Positions 16,748-25,195 are shown, numbered from the stretch's first letter. The stretch is 64,000 bases of DNA from Marinobacter bohaiensis (GCF_003258515.1 NZ_QGEH01000002.1:388677-452676); one strand, 5' to 3'. Made by a program: numbers and translations. Notes: generated by a model from the sequence alone, not told the origin.

Positions 16748-17605
16748 TTAGAGGGCCTGTACCACTTCTTCAACCTGCAGGCGAACGCTTTCCAGGCCAT
16801 TGCCGGACAGGTACCACAGGCCCGGGTTGAGCACGGTGACAGCCGGCACCGCGCCACCCAGCTGCTGCTTCAACGCATCGAGATCGACCTGACCGGCCCC
16901 GATGGCGGCGCTGCGGTCGACGATCATCAGGTGATCCGGTGCCATCCGCGCGATGACGTCCGGCGTCAGCGGCGTGAAGGTGCGGGTACCGCGGGTAACC
17001 GACTCCACGTCGTCCGGGACCACCGGCTCGGCCAGGCCCAGCAGGTCGTAGACCACGGGCTCGTGACGCAGGCCGAAGTGACCGTCGTTGTGAGTAACCA
17101 CCAGCACGTCCTGCGTTTCGTCGATGCGATCGCGCTGCTTCTCCACAACCGCCCGAAGCTCCGCCAGCGCCGTCTCCGCCTGATCCCGGGCGTGGAAACG
17201 CTCGGCCAGCTTCAGCACGTTGGCGGAAACCGCCTCTAGGTATGCGCCGTCTTCCAGACCCACATTGACCGTCTCGGCGATCTCGTCCAGCGTTTCCACG
17301 GCGTCGCCCTGACGGCCGGTGACGAGGATCAGGTCCGGCGCCGCTCCGCGCACCGCTTCCACGTCGGGGCTCTTGAGGTTACCGGCGTCCGGGTAGGCAT
17401 CGCCGCTGTATTGGGACAGGTAATCCGGCAGGCCGCCCTTGGGGACGGCGACCACCTGATCGCCCAGGCCCAGGGCATCCAGGGTGTCGAGGCTGCCGAA
17501 GTCGAAACTCACCACGCGTGGCAGGTCGTGGGCGGCGACCGCCGCCGGGCCCAGGCTGGCGCCGAGAGCCAGCGCCGCGGCGGCCAGGGTTTGTCTTACC
17601 TTCAT
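16748..17605 (-). CDS. Second siderophore-binding protein (FatB/VctP/CeuE-like)
   Basis: A 285-residue periplasmic binding protein with a signal peptide ending near residue 25. Its N-lobe segment with Asp-Phe-Gly-Ser-Leu-Asp-Thr-Leu-Asp-Ala-Leu-Gly-Leu, then Val-Pro-Lys-Gly-Gly-Leu-Pro and Ser-Gln-Tyr, is the hallmark of the FatB/VctP/YclQ/CeuE group, which binds catecholate siderophores and, in several members, petrobactin or its fragments. It converges on the importer operon, whose own binding protein is of a different type. The ATG at 17605 has a strong AAGGAGA site; a longer reading would begin inside the promoter. A Fur-like dyad is upstream. Confidence 0.82.
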   Translation of the reverse strand: MKVRQTLAAAALALGASLGPAAVAAHDLPRVVSFDFGSLDTLDALGLGDQVVAVPKGGLPDYLSQYSGDAYPDAGNLKSPDVEAVRGAAPDLILVTGRQGDAVETLDEIAETVNVGLEDGAYLEAVSANVLKLAERFHARDQAETALAELRAVVEKQRDRIDETQDVLVVTHNDGHFGLRHEPVVYDLLGLAEPVVPDDVESVTRGTRTFTPLTPDVIARMAPDHLMIVDRSAAIGAGQVDLDALKQQLGGAVPAVTVLNPGLWYLSGNGLESVRLQVEEVVQAL

Positions 17606-17628
17606 GAATGTCTCCTTGGTGTATTTGT

Positions 17629-17643
17629 TGAGAACCGATCTCA
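17629..17643. promoter_or_regulatory. Fur-like dyad before the second binding protein
   Basis: TGAGAACCGATCTCA is an inverted repeat with arms TGAGA/TCTCA. It matches the 15-bp Fur core TGAGAATCATTCTCA at 12 positions. It lies 24 bp before the start at 17605, where binding would block transcription or early elongation. This agrees with iron control of the gene. Confidence 0.45.
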
Positions 17644-17669
17644 TAAACATCGATTCCGCCAAGATACAC

Positions 17670-17698
17670 AAAACCCCGGCCCGTCAGGGACGGCGGGG
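17670..17698 (-). terminator. Rho-independent terminator of the DUF2058 gene
   Basis: On the minus strand a GC-rich stem (CCCCG and CCGTC pairing with GACGG and CGGGG, with a small bulge) is followed by TTTT. It sits 55 bp after the stop of the leftward gene ending at 17753 and before the promoter of the binding-protein gene. Confidence 0.6.
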
Positions 17699-17752
17699 CG
17701 AGACATGATGTTGCGGAAAGTGGAACGACCGGCCGACGCCGGCTCTACGCCG

Positions 17753-18292
17753 TTACCACATCAGGTCGTCGGGGATCTGGTAGTCCTTGTAGGGATCGTC
17801 CTCATCCGGCTGATCCGCCTTGGGATCGTGCAGGATCACCGGCATCTCGGCGTCCCGCTCCAGGATCTTGCGGGCGGTGTCCGCCGGGATCAGGTGAAAA
17901 TCCTCCCCCAGCACGGCAATGGCCAGACGGCCACGGGCCAGCTTGTCCGCCTGCTCGGCGCTGACGTAGATCTTCTGGATTTTCGTGCCCACCACGAACT
18001 GGTAAGCCGTCTCACCCTTGTCCCGGGCGACGCCGTGCTGATCGACCATCTGCCGGATCTGCGCCTGGCGGGCCTGTTGCGCCTGCTGTTCCTGACGCTG
18101 ACGGTTGATCTCGCGATCCCGCTCGACTTTTTCCGCACGCGCCTTGTCCGCCGCGGCCTTGCGGGCCGCCGCCTCGGCGTCCGTCGGCTGCTTTTGCTTG
18201 CGGGCCTTGCGCTTTTCCTGACGCACCTGGCGGGCCTTTTTCTCGTCCGCCAGTCCGGCCTGCATCAACTGTTCCTGCAGGGATTTCGCCAT
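17753..18292 (-). CDS. DUF2058 (YaiL-like) protein
   Basis: A 179-residue protein. Residues about 10-85 are a highly charged Lys/Arg/Glu/Gln/Ala-rich helix, and residues about 95-160 form the conserved DUF2058 part with Thr-Ala-Tyr-Gln-Phe-Val and Ile-Tyr-Val-Ser near the middle. The family resembles E. coli YaiL, described as nucleoprotein/polynucleotide-associated, but its function is not established. It appears to be a one-gene unit with its own terminator. Confidence 0.8.
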   Translation of the reverse strand: MAKSLQEQLMQAGLADEKKARQVRQEKRKARKQKQPTDAEAAARKAAADKARAEKVERDREINRQRQEQQAQQARQAQIRQMVDQHGVARDKGETAYQFVVGTKIQKIYVSAEQADKLARGRLAIAVLGEDFHLIPADTARKILERDAEMPVILHDPKADQPDEDDPYKDYQIPDDLMW

Positions 18293-18362
18293 CGTTCACC
18301 TCTCTGCCTGTCGTTGCCCGCATTATCGGCAATCGCCGCCCCCGCTGACAACGCCCGTCGAC

Positions 18363-18725
18363 TCAGGCCCGTCCCTGCCGACGCAGGCGGCGTCGCACCC
18401 AGTCGCGATACAGCCGGGACAGCAGCGGACGCACCAGCGGCAGCCCCAACAGCCAGGCCAACGGGCGCAGACGCGGAACCCGCGCCATCAGCAGGCGATA
18501 GGCGTCCAGCTCGCGATGGATGTGGCCGGCGCTGTCCTGCACGTGGAGTTCGTGCAGGGCCTGGCGCGGGTCGATGCCCAGAGCGCGCAGCTCCGCATCC
18601 TGGCCGGTGATGTCGTACCAGGTGACGGACTGGGCGCCGGCCCAGCGCTCGTAGCGACGCCGGTCCGCCCGGCAGCGCGGGCAGGCTCCGTCGTAGTAGA
18701 CGATCAGGCGTTCATGGCGGTTCAT
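18363..18725 (-). CDS. DCC-family thiol-disulfide oxidoreductase (DUF393)
   Basis: A 120-residue protein with the DUF393 signature Tyr-Tyr-Asp-Gly-Ala-Cys-Pro-Arg-Cys (residues 10-18), a thioredoxin-like CxxC, and a hydrophobic C-terminal half with several Arg-Leu pairs. The ATG at 18725 is chosen because it places the motif near the N-terminus as in the family; a longer in-frame reading lacks similarity. It starts 20 bp after the stop of the DUF4336 gene, so the two are probably co-transcribed. Partner and substrate are unknown. Confidence 0.8.
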   Translation of the reverse strand: MNRHERLIVYYDGACPRCRADRRRYERWAGAQSVTWYDITGQDAELRALGIDPRQALHELHVQDSAGHIHRELDAYRLLMARVPRLRPLAWLLGLPLVRPLLSRLYRDWVRRRLRRQGRA

Positions 18726-18745
18726 ACGGAAACTCCAGAGCCGGA

Positions 18746-19426
18746 TCACTGCAACCAGTCGAACGACTCGTTGAGGAACTGGTTGTCCTTTTCCGCCACC
18801 ACCTCGCCGTGGGCCATGACGATGCGTGTCGGCGCCCACGCTTTGATATGGGCCAGTGCGGCCTGCGCCTTGTGCTTGTTGAAGCTCAGGCGCCAGTCCA
18901 GCGGCGTCTTGCCATGGGGCGCGAGGATGCCGGCCAACCGGGCCACGGGCTGCTGCCACCAGTTGAAGTGGCCTTCCGGGAAATTCTCGATCAGGTCGGC
19001 GACGATCAGCGTGCGGCTGGCGCGGTGGAAGAAAACCGCTTCGCTCATCAGCCGCGAACCGTCGAACAGGACCTGGTCAATCTGCCGCGCCCAGGCCTGG
19101 GGCGGATGCTCGCCCAGGGTCTCGTCGAAGTGGACGTCCGGGCGCTTGTCGATCACCTGCCGGGTGCCGTATACCCGGGCGTCGGGACAGGCCTCAGCCC
19201 AGTCCGCCAGGAAGAGGTGGTGCAGATGATTGGGTGCAACCAGGTGCGCCACCGGTCCCAGGGCATGCAGCTGCGCTTGCAGCGATGTGGTCAGGCGGAT
19301 CGGGCTATGCAGCCAGAGCTGGCCGTTGTCCAGGCGCACCACGGTCATGCGCGTGCTGTAGGGGAAACCGTGGAAGGTGACGGTATCGCCGTCAACGATC
19401 CACAGGTCGTCGGCGAGACGTTGCAT
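18746..19426 (-). CDS. DUF4336 protein, metallo-beta-lactamase-like fold
   Basis: A 226-residue soluble protein with family signature segments: an N-terminal Trp-Ile-Val-Asp-Gly region, Ser-Pro-Ile-Arg-Leu at about 41-45, an Ala-Pro-Asn-His-Leu-His-His motif at about 64-70, and a late Ala-His-Gly-Glu. These look like remnants or variants of the metal-binding histidine motifs of the metallo-beta-lactamase fold. Catalytic function is not known. It lies in a leftward run with the SpoIIAA-like gene upstream and DCC gene downstream. Confidence 0.78.
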   Translation of the reverse strand: MQRLADDLWIVDGDTVTFHGFPYSTRMTVVRLDNGQLWLHSPIRLTTSLQAQLHALGPVAHLVAPNHLHHLFLADWAEACPDARVYGTRQVIDKRPDVHFDETLGEHPPQAWARQIDQVLFDGSRLMSEAVFFHRASRTLIVADLIENFPEGHFNWWQQPVARLAGILAPHGKTPLDWRLSFNKHKAQAALAHIKAWAPTRIVMAHGEVVAEKDNQFLNESFDWLQ

Positions 19427-19446
19427 CAGGCGGCTCCGTTGTACGT

Positions 19447-19824
19447 TCAGGCCGCGCGGTCAGCGGCCAGCAGCCAGGCCCGCGCCTGTTCCATTTCATC
19501 GTACCCGAAGGTGCGGATTTCGGCGGCCAGGAAATGGCTGCCCAGGGTTTCCGCCGCATTGAGCACCCCGGAGTCGGTGACCAGAGCCACGCGCCGGACC
19601 TGACGGTGATGGTCGCGGACGAAACGCAGGTGCGACAGCATCGAGGCCAGCGATGCCCAGCCGGGGAAAGACCGGACATGCACCAGCAACCCCGGCAGGG
19701 GGCCGTTCTCTTCGATGTAGGGATCGATGACCTGGGCCGCGTACTGGAAATCCTCCGGGGTCAGTGCCCCCTCCGGTTCCAGCACGGCGATACCCGCTTC
19801 CCGCTCCAGTTTTACCTTCAGCAT
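19447..19824 (-). CDS. SpoIIAA-like STAS-fold protein
   Basis: A 125-residue protein of the SpoIIAA-like family (alpha/beta STAS-type fold). It starts Met-Leu-Lys-Val and shows the typical pattern Ile-Ala-Val-Leu-Glu-Pro-Glu-Gly near residue 15 and Val-Ala-Leu-Val-Thr-Asp near 79. Members are common in marine gammaproteobacteria, and a role in lipid or partner binding has been suggested but not shown. It precedes the DUF4336 and DCC genes and may start that transcript. Confidence 0.75.
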   Translation of the reverse strand: MLKVKLEREAGIAVLEPEGALTPEDFQYAAQVIDPYIEENGPLPGLLVHVRSFPGWASLASMLSHLRFVRDHHRQVRRVALVTDSGVLNAAETLGSHFLAAEIRTFGYDEMEQARAWLLAADRAA

Positions 19825-20009
19825 CTGTCACCTCCTGTGGGCGGAACTCCAGGGCTTGGGGGCGTTCTTACCCTGCTTGGGCGGACTGGCGTTCGCAGCA
19901 TCCCGACGAAGCGTTTACCATGGCCAACGCTTCGGCCGCGGTCTACTGTGAACGCGTTCTGCCAACGCTATACTGACTCCAAAACAAGACCCATGAGCTA
20001 ACGCTGTCA

Positions 20010-21113
20010 ATGCCTGTATCACAAGCCTATCGCCTGCGCCCGAAGCCCGCCAGCGTCCGTATTGAAAACTACCGCAAGTACGCGGTGCTGCATAACACGG
20101 CGCTGGTCGCCACCGTACTGCACGCCGGACTGATCTTCCTGTTCGGCCTGATCGGCAGCACCGTCCTGGCACTGTTCAATGTCGCCAGCGTGGCGGCCTG
20201 GCTGCTGGCCTGGTGGCTCAACCGGCGCGGCCGGCATGGCCAGGCAATCTATGTGATGTGCCTGGAAACCGCGGGGCATGCCTTTCTCGCGGTGTCGATC
20301 CTGGGCGCGGACAGCGGCTTCCATTTCTATCTCTGGCCGGTAGCCTGCCTGGCCATCATGAACCCACGCCTGCTGCCGCGGCAGGCCGCGGTGATCGGTT
20401 ACACCTGTATCGCCCTGTTCGCCTACCTGCAGCTGCGTTACGGCGGCGTTCCATACCGCTATGCCTTTGCCGACTATGTCCCGCTGCTGTACTTCATCAA
20501 CGTGATGACGGCGGCCTTCCCGCTGGTACTGGCGATGGTCATGGTGCGCACCACCAAGGAAGCCCAGGAATACCAGCTCATGGAAATGGCCACGCGGGAT
20601 CCGCTCACCGGTCTGTACAACCGGCGCTTCGCCAACGAGTTCCTGGGCCAGACCTTCGCCGGACACGACCGCCAGGACCGGGCTTTCTGCATCGCCCTGG
20701 GCGATATCGACCGATTCCGCGACGTCAACGACCGCCACGGACACGAGATCGGCGACGAGGTTCTGGAAACCATCGCCATGACCCTGCTGGGCACCTTTCG
20801 CCGTTCGGACTGCCTGTGTCGCTGGGGTGGCGATGAGTTCATGATTGCCTTCCCGGAAACATCCGAGGACACCGCCCTTGCCGCGCTGGAGCGCTTTCGC
20901 ACGGCCCTGCAGCGCCAGCGTGTACGCCGCCAGGAGCAGTCGGTGTCGGTTACCCTGAGTTTCGGGCTCGTTACGGCGGCCCCCGGGGAAAGCGCCGAGG
21001 AGTGTATCCACCGGGCGGACGACATGCTCTACCACGCCAAACGTGCCGGCGGCGACCGGACCGTGACCCCGGCGCGCGCCGCCGAGCCGTCACTGCAGGA
21101 TTCCCCGGGCTAA
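20010..21113 (+). CDS. Membrane-bound diguanylate cyclase
   Basis: A 367-residue protein that would make cyclic di-GMP. About six hydrophobic helices (residues 30-180) form an N-terminal membrane sensor, followed by a GGDEF domain (about 195-350). The active-site motif is intact, GGDEF at 273-277, and the inhibitory I-site Arg-Arg-Ser-Asp at 264-267 is at the right spacing, so product inhibition is expected. No receiver or PAS domain is visible. The gene stands alone between divergent and convergent neighbours. Confidence 0.88.
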   Translation: MPVSQAYRLRPKPASVRIENYRKYAVLHNTALVATVLHAGLIFLFGLIGSTVLALFNVASVAAWLLAWWLNRRGRHGQAIYVMCLETAGHAFLAVSILGADSGFHFYLWPVACLAIMNPRLLPRQAAVIGYTCIALFAYLQLRYGGVPYRYAFADYVPLLYFINVMTAAFPLVLAMVMVRTTKEAQEYQLMEMATRDPLTGLYNRRFANEFLGQTFAGHDRQDRAFCIALGDIDRFRDVNDRHGHEIGDEVLETIAMTLLGTFRRSDCLCRWGGDEFMIAFPETSEDTALAALERFRTALQRQRVRRQEQSVSVTLSFGLVTAAPGESAEECIHRADDMLYHAKRAGGDRTVTPARAAEPSLQDSPG

Positions 21114-21173
21114 GCCGAACGGCGCCGTCACAGCCCTGGCCAGACGGCGCTCCCCGGGACTATCTTGAATCCC

Positions 21174-22052
21174 ATGACTGCACCGTTAATCGTCGTATTC
21201 GGCGGCACCGGCTATCTGGGAACCCACGTTGTCCTGCGGTGCCTGCGGGCGGGGTTAAGGGTCCGGATCGTGGCCCGCCAGCCGGCAACCTTGCCGGTCG
21301 CCTCCGGATCGGCCAGCTATCAGGCGGCGGACCTGAACGATCCGGCATCGCTCCCGCAGGCGCTGGTGGACGCCGACGCCGTGGTCAATGCCGTCAGTCT
21401 GTATGTGGAAAAACCGCCCACGCTGACGTTCGAACGTGTCCACGTGACCGGCGCCCGTCATTTGGCCGAGGCCTGTCGGCAGCGCGGCATTCCGACGCTG
21501 GTTCACCTGTCCGGCCTCAATCCCGACCCGGCCTCTCCATCTCGCTACGTCAGCGCCCGCGGGCGCGGCGAGCAGGCCGTGCGCGCCGTCTTCCCGGACG
21601 CCATCGTGCTGCGCCCCAGCGCCCTCTTCGGCAGTCACCGGGGGTTGATGAGCACCCTGGAACAGCTGACCCGTCTGCCCGTGATTCCCCTGTTTGGCCG
21701 CGGCCAGACCCGATTGCAACCGGTGCACGTCGAAGACGTGGCCCAAGCGGTGGTGAACAGCCTTACCGAGCCGACCTGCCGGGGACGGATCTACGAGCTG
21801 GGCGGTGCCCGAATCCTGACCTATCGCCAGTTGGTGTGCCTGGCCCTGCGTCACACCGGACGCCGAAGGCCGCTGCTACCGGTGCCGTTTGCCCTCTGGT
21901 TCGCGGGCGCCACTCTGCTGTCACTGCTGCCGTCGCCGCCATTGACGCGGGATCAACTGATTCTGATGCGGGACGATAACGTGGTGGCGCCGGACGCTGA
22001 CGATCTGGCGAGCCTGGGCATCAGGGCAAGGGATATCGAGACAACGGGCTGA
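21174..22052 (+). CDS. NAD(P)-binding epimerase-like protein (complex I NDUFA9-like family)
   Basis: A 292-residue atypical short-chain dehydrogenase/reductase. The N-terminal Val-Phe-Gly-Gly-Thr-Gly-Tyr-Leu-Gly is the dinucleotide-binding glycine motif, and Leu-Val-His-Leu-Ser-Gly-Leu follows near residue 110. The C-terminal half is hydrophobic near 240-260, as in the complex I NDUFA9-like subfamily linked to quinone or ubiquinone biosynthesis. ATG at 21174 is preferred to an upstream TTG. A GC-rich hairpin (21122-21150) without a T-run separates it from the cyclase gene. Confidence 0.75.
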   Translation: MTAPLIVVFGGTGYLGTHVVLRCLRAGLRVRIVARQPATLPVASGSASYQAADLNDPASLPQALVDADAVVNAVSLYVEKPPTLTFERVHVTGARHLAEACRQRGIPTLVHLSGLNPDPASPSRYVSARGRGEQAVRAVFPDAIVLRPSALFGSHRGLMSTLEQLTRLPVIPLFGRGQTRLQPVHVEDVAQAVVNSLTEPTCRGRIYELGGARILTYRQLVCLALRHTGRRRPLLPVPFALWFAGATLLSLLPSPPLTRDQLILMRDDNVVAPDADDLASLGIRARDIETTG

Positions 22053-22124
22053 GGGAGGAGGACAAAGCCGGCGCAGTCGCACCCGGACCACAGCCTACAG
22101 AACAGAAGCGAATGAACAGGGCAC

Positions 22125-22153
22125 AAAAAAAGGAGCAGCGACGGGGCTGCTCC
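22125..22153 (-). terminator. Rho-independent terminator of the thioredoxin gene
   Basis: On the minus strand an 8-bp perfect stem GGAGCAGC/GCTGCTCC with a 6-nt loop is followed by seven T residues. It begins 10 bp after the thioredoxin stop. This is the clearest terminator in the window. Confidence 0.9.
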
Positions 22154-22163
22154 AACAGGGGGA

Positions 22164-22490
22164 TTACAGTGCTTCGGCTAAAAAGGACCTGAGTTCACCC
22201 AGGGAGGCAACTCCAGTGCGGCGGGCGACCGCCAGCCCCTCTCGAAAGACGATGAGGGCGGGCAGGTTGCTGACGCCAAGGGCGCTGGCCGTTTCCGGGT
22301 TAAGGTCCACATTCACCGACACCACATCCACGGTGTCGGCAAATTCATGGGCCAAGCCGGCCAGGGTGGGCTTGAGCGTGTGGCACGGACCGCACCAGGG
22401 GGCCCAGAATTCGACCACCACGGTTTTCTTGCGGTGGCTGATGGCCCCGGCAAATTCGCGATCGGACACCTCGCGGACAAGGTTTTTCAC
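22164..22490 (-). CDS. Thioredoxin-family protein
   Basis: A 108-residue cytoplasmic thioredoxin with the canonical Trp-Cys-Gly-Pro-Cys motif at residues 32-36 and the cis-proline segment Asn-Leu-Pro-Ala-Leu near 75-79. There is no signal peptide. The family reduces protein disulfides. It is not part of an operon: it has its own terminator, and the gene to the right is transcribed the other way. It may be a second thioredoxin rather than the main TrxA. Confidence 0.85.
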   Translation of the reverse strand: MKNLVREVSDREFAGAISHRKKTVVVEFWAPWCGPCHTLKPTLAGLAHEFADTVDVVSVNVDLNPETASALGVSNLPALIVFREGLAVARRTGVASLGELRSFLAEAL

Positions 22491-22654
22491 ACCCCGGCTC
22501 CACTGCTGTGACTTGGCTGATGTAGGGCATGATGCCGCAGGTCACTGGCTCGGACTAATTGCGACGCCGTATAGTGGACATCACGGCTGGTGATGCGGTG
22601 ATCGCCGTGGCGTATTGGCACTCCGCTCAAGCGCTTGTTCCCAGGAGACCCGGA

Positions 22655-23605
22655 ATGAAGAATCAGGAACTGACCCTGCTGTATGTATTCAACGCCATTA
22701 TGACGGAAGGGTCGATTACCCGGGCGGCGGAGCGGCTGTCGATGACCCAGCCGGCGGTCTCCAATTCGGTGGCGCGCATGCGTCAGATCTGGAACGACCC
22801 GCTGTTCATCAAGAAAGGCCGCAACATCGAGCCGACGTCGTATGCGCTCAGCCTCTGGAACCAGGTGCGCAGCCCCATGTACGAGCTGTCCAACGCCGTG
22901 CGCGACAGCCACTTCGATCCCGGCGAATCCAAGCGGGAATTCCGCATCGCCATTCCCGACGCCACGCTGGAGCTGATCTGGCAGTCGCTGGTGTGCGAGC
23001 TGGAGGAATGCGCGCCGGGCATCGACCTCCACGCGGTGCCCTACGCCACCGAGACGGCCTTCAACCAGCTGCGCCAGGCCCACGTGGACATGGCCATCGG
23101 CATGCTGACCGAGCACGACCACAGCCTGCGCAGCCGTTGGCTGTTCGACAGCCACCAGACCCTGGCCATGCGCAGCGACCATCCTCTGGCGGGCCAGCCG
23201 CTGAGCCTGGACGACTTCATCGCGGCCAAGCACCTGATGGTGTCCATGGCCGGCACGGCGCGCAATATCGTGGATTCCGCCCTGAGCCGCCAGGGTCTGA
23301 AACGGCGGGTGGCGGTGACGGTCAATCATTTCCCGGCGGTGCCCAAACTGCTGCGCACCTCGGACCTGATCGCGACGATTCCGGACATCGCCACCTACGA
23401 CGAGGATTTCAAGGACGGCATCTGGATGACATCGCCGCCACTGGACGTGGATCGCACCAGTCTCTACCTGATCTGGCACACCCGACACGACCGGGATCCA
23501 AGCATTATCTGGATGCGGGACCTGGTGGAACGGGTGACCAAGGCGCGCTGGGCCGATCTGAACGATGCCATGGCGGAGGCCGGACAAACAGCCAGCTCCG
23601 GCTGA
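22655..23605 (+). CDS. LysR-family regulator (NodD/LeuO-like type)
   Basis: A 316-residue LysR protein with an N-terminal wHTH (Gly-Ser-Ile-Thr-Arg-Ala-Ala-Glu-Arg-Leu, then Gln-Pro-Ala-Val-Ser-Asn near 35) and an effector-binding domain. The Asn-Pro-Leu-Phe-type element after the HTH and the length fit the LeuO/NodD-like subgroup. The ATG at 22655 has AGGAG upstream. Divergent from thioredoxin and convergent with the lipid A deacylase gene; target genes are unknown. Confidence 0.85.
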   Translation: MKNQELTLLYVFNAIMTEGSITRAAERLSMTQPAVSNSVARMRQIWNDPLFIKKGRNIEPTSYALSLWNQVRSPMYELSNAVRDSHFDPGESKREFRIAIPDATLELIWQSLVCELEECAPGIDLHAVPYATETAFNQLRQAHVDMAIGMLTEHDHSLRSRWLFDSHQTLAMRSDHPLAGQPLSLDDFIAAKHLMVSMAGTARNIVDSALSRQGLKRRVAVTVNHFPAVPKLLRTSDLIATIPDIATYDEDFKDGIWMTSPPLDVDRTSLYLIWHTRHDRDPSIIWMRDLVERVTKARWADLNDAMAEAGQTASSG

Positions 23606-23650
23606 GGCGGGCGGGGCAACTCGGTCCCCCGGCACTCGTGTCCCTTGGCA

Positions 23651-24733
23651 CTAGTTAAAGGTCTTGCTGAAAATCAGCCCGCCCCAGGCCAGGGTGCGGT
23701 CGGCGTCGCCACCGTCCACTTCCGAACTTTGCACCCGGGCTACGTAACTGAGCTTGTAACCCTGCCCCAGGGAGTGGGTATAGCCCAGCCATGCCTCCGC
23801 CAGCAGCGGGCGCACATCACTGCGATCAATGGTGTAGTCGCTGTGGCGGAACTGGCCTTCCAGAAACGCGTTGTAGGCCCGCGCCTTGAGGGCCACACCG
23901 CCCCAGAAATAGCTCTCCCGCGCCTGACCGGCGCTGGTTTCGTTGACCCGCTCGCCGTAGGCGGTCAGCTCCGGGTTGAAGCGGTTGTCCGGGGATGAAA
24001 TCAGCCCGTCCCGGAAGGTCAGCGCCACCCCCGCCTCGGTCAGGTAACCGGCCGACGCGTAGTATGTGGCCTTGAACTTGGACGACGGCGTGCTGATGTC
24101 CAGGTAGTCGTGATAGGCCAGGGAATAGCGCAGTGTGGGCTCGCCGCCATCGGACACCTGGTGGTCCCAGCCCCGGGCTTTCTCGCTGGACAGCACCTGG
24201 TGCACCGCGTTCTGGCCGCCCTTGAAGACATCCAGCCCCAGCATCCCCAGCGTCAGCGACGAGGTCCAGCCATCACCGGTCTTCGGGTTCACGTAGGAGC
24301 GACTGTTGCTCAGGTACACCAGGCTGGCGTATGGGCGATCGCCGTGGACGACATTGGCCTGGTCGATGTCTTCGGGCGTGAAACCGTAGACACCGAACTC
24401 GATGGCCGGCGTGTGGACGTCCATGTCCGGCAGGGCGCGATCCAGGCCCAGCGAACGGTCCACCCAGCCCAGGGTATTGTCCAGTGGGCGCCAGTGATCG
24501 ACGCCCTGCCTGCCGGCGTAGGTCAGCGCGAAACCGGCGGTGTAATCGCGGTCGGTGTGGCGCGGGGCCAACAGGTCGTTGTCGAAAGAGATGGCCCAGG
24601 CCTGTGGGCCGCCATGCTCAGAGGGGGGGGCGAACGCCACCGCGGGTGATGATGGGTCCGTCTGCGGGGCCGCCGACAGCACCGGATGGAAGAGTACTGT
24701 CGCGAGCAACCCGGCTAGCCGTCTGTTTCTCAT
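23651..24733 (-). CDS. LpxR-like lipid A deacylase family protein
   Basis: A 360-residue outer-membrane beta-barrel of the DUF2219/LpxR family, which removes the 3-prime acyloxyacyl group of lipid A. After a signal peptide (about 1-21) it shows the catalytic-type Asn52-Asp53 in Phe-Asp-Asn-Asp, the Thr-Asp-Arg-Asp-Tyr-Thr-Ala-Gly motif, and a later His/Trp-Asp-His region with the barrel ending in Phe-Asn. The ATG at 24733 has a strong AGGAGGA site. Eight consecutive C residues (24623-24630 on the plus strand as G) encode residues 35-37, before the catalytic region. The exact acyl specificity is not known. Confidence 0.78.
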   Translation of the reverse strand: MRNRRLAGLLATVLFHPVLSAAPQTDPSSPAVAFAPPSEHGGPQAWAISFDNDLLAPRHTDRDYTAGFALTYAGRQGVDHWRPLDNTLGWVDRSLGLDRALPDMDVHTPAIEFGVYGFTPEDIDQANVVHGDRPYASLVYLSNSRSYVNPKTGDGWTSSLTLGMLGLDVFKGGQNAVHQVLSSEKARGWDHQVSDGGEPTLRYSLAYHDYLDISTPSSKFKATYYASAGYLTEAGVALTFRDGLISSPDNRFNPELTAYGERVNETSAGQARESYFWGGVALKARAYNAFLEGQFRHSDYTIDRSDVRPLLAEAWLGYTHSLGQGYKLSYVARVQSSEVDGGDADRTLAWGGLIFSKTFN

Positions 24734-24787
24734 TGGGTCCTCCTGCAGCGATCGCACCGCCTGCGGCGCGATTCCGTCGAGGCCCAA

Positions 24788-25042
24788 TAGTTTTACGCTT
24801 AATTATTGCCAAAACTAATCAAAATTTGAAATTCAATACATCACCTTTTTTTATGATTTCAGACTACCAACTCTCTTTAACGGGGTAGGTAGTCGCACGT
24901 ACATCATGCAGGATGATATTTAGAATACATACATAGAATTATTCTATGCCGGTGTGTTCCTCGATAATTATTTCATCGGGACGCGGCAAGGACTCATCCG
25001 AACCGCTCCCACAACCAGCGTTACTTATTTGGAGGAAACACC
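24788..25042. promoter_or_regulatory. AT-rich divergent control region with a 17-bp palindrome
   Basis: No gene of normal size is seen in this 255-bp spacer. It contains a perfect 17-bp palindrome CATAGAATTATTCTATG (24932-24948), a 7-bp stem GACTACC/GGTAGTC (24862-24894) and a smaller repeat ATCAT/ATGAT (24903-24917). Composition is much more AT-rich than the genes on either side. It should hold promoters for the lipid A deacylase and the short peptide gene, and the 17-bp palindrome looks like a regulator site. Confidence 0.5.
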
Positions 25043-25195
25043 ATGCGTACCACTATCCTGAACACACTGCTCGTTGCCGCACTCGCATTCGCCGGCGTTG
25101 CTCACGCCAGCCAGGCCGACCGCGCCTCTGACGAAGCGGTCGCCGCGCCGATCACACTGGCCCCCCAAAGCATCGGCGAAGCCAGCGGCTCTTGA
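25043..25195 (+). CDS. Short exported peptide, unknown function
   Basis: A 50-codon gene with a strong GGAGGAA site 7 bp before ATG. The product has a textbook signal peptide, Met-Arg-Thr-Thr followed by a hydrophobic core and Ala-His-Ala near residues 20-22, leaving a mature peptide of about 28 residues rich in Ala, Asp, Glu and Ser with no cysteine. I do not recognise it. The strong ribosome site, signal peptide and long regulated leader with a 17-bp palindrome argue it is real and expressed under control. Confidence 0.6.
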   Translation: MRTTILNTLLVAALAFAGVAHASQADRASDEAVAAPITLAPQSIGEASGS

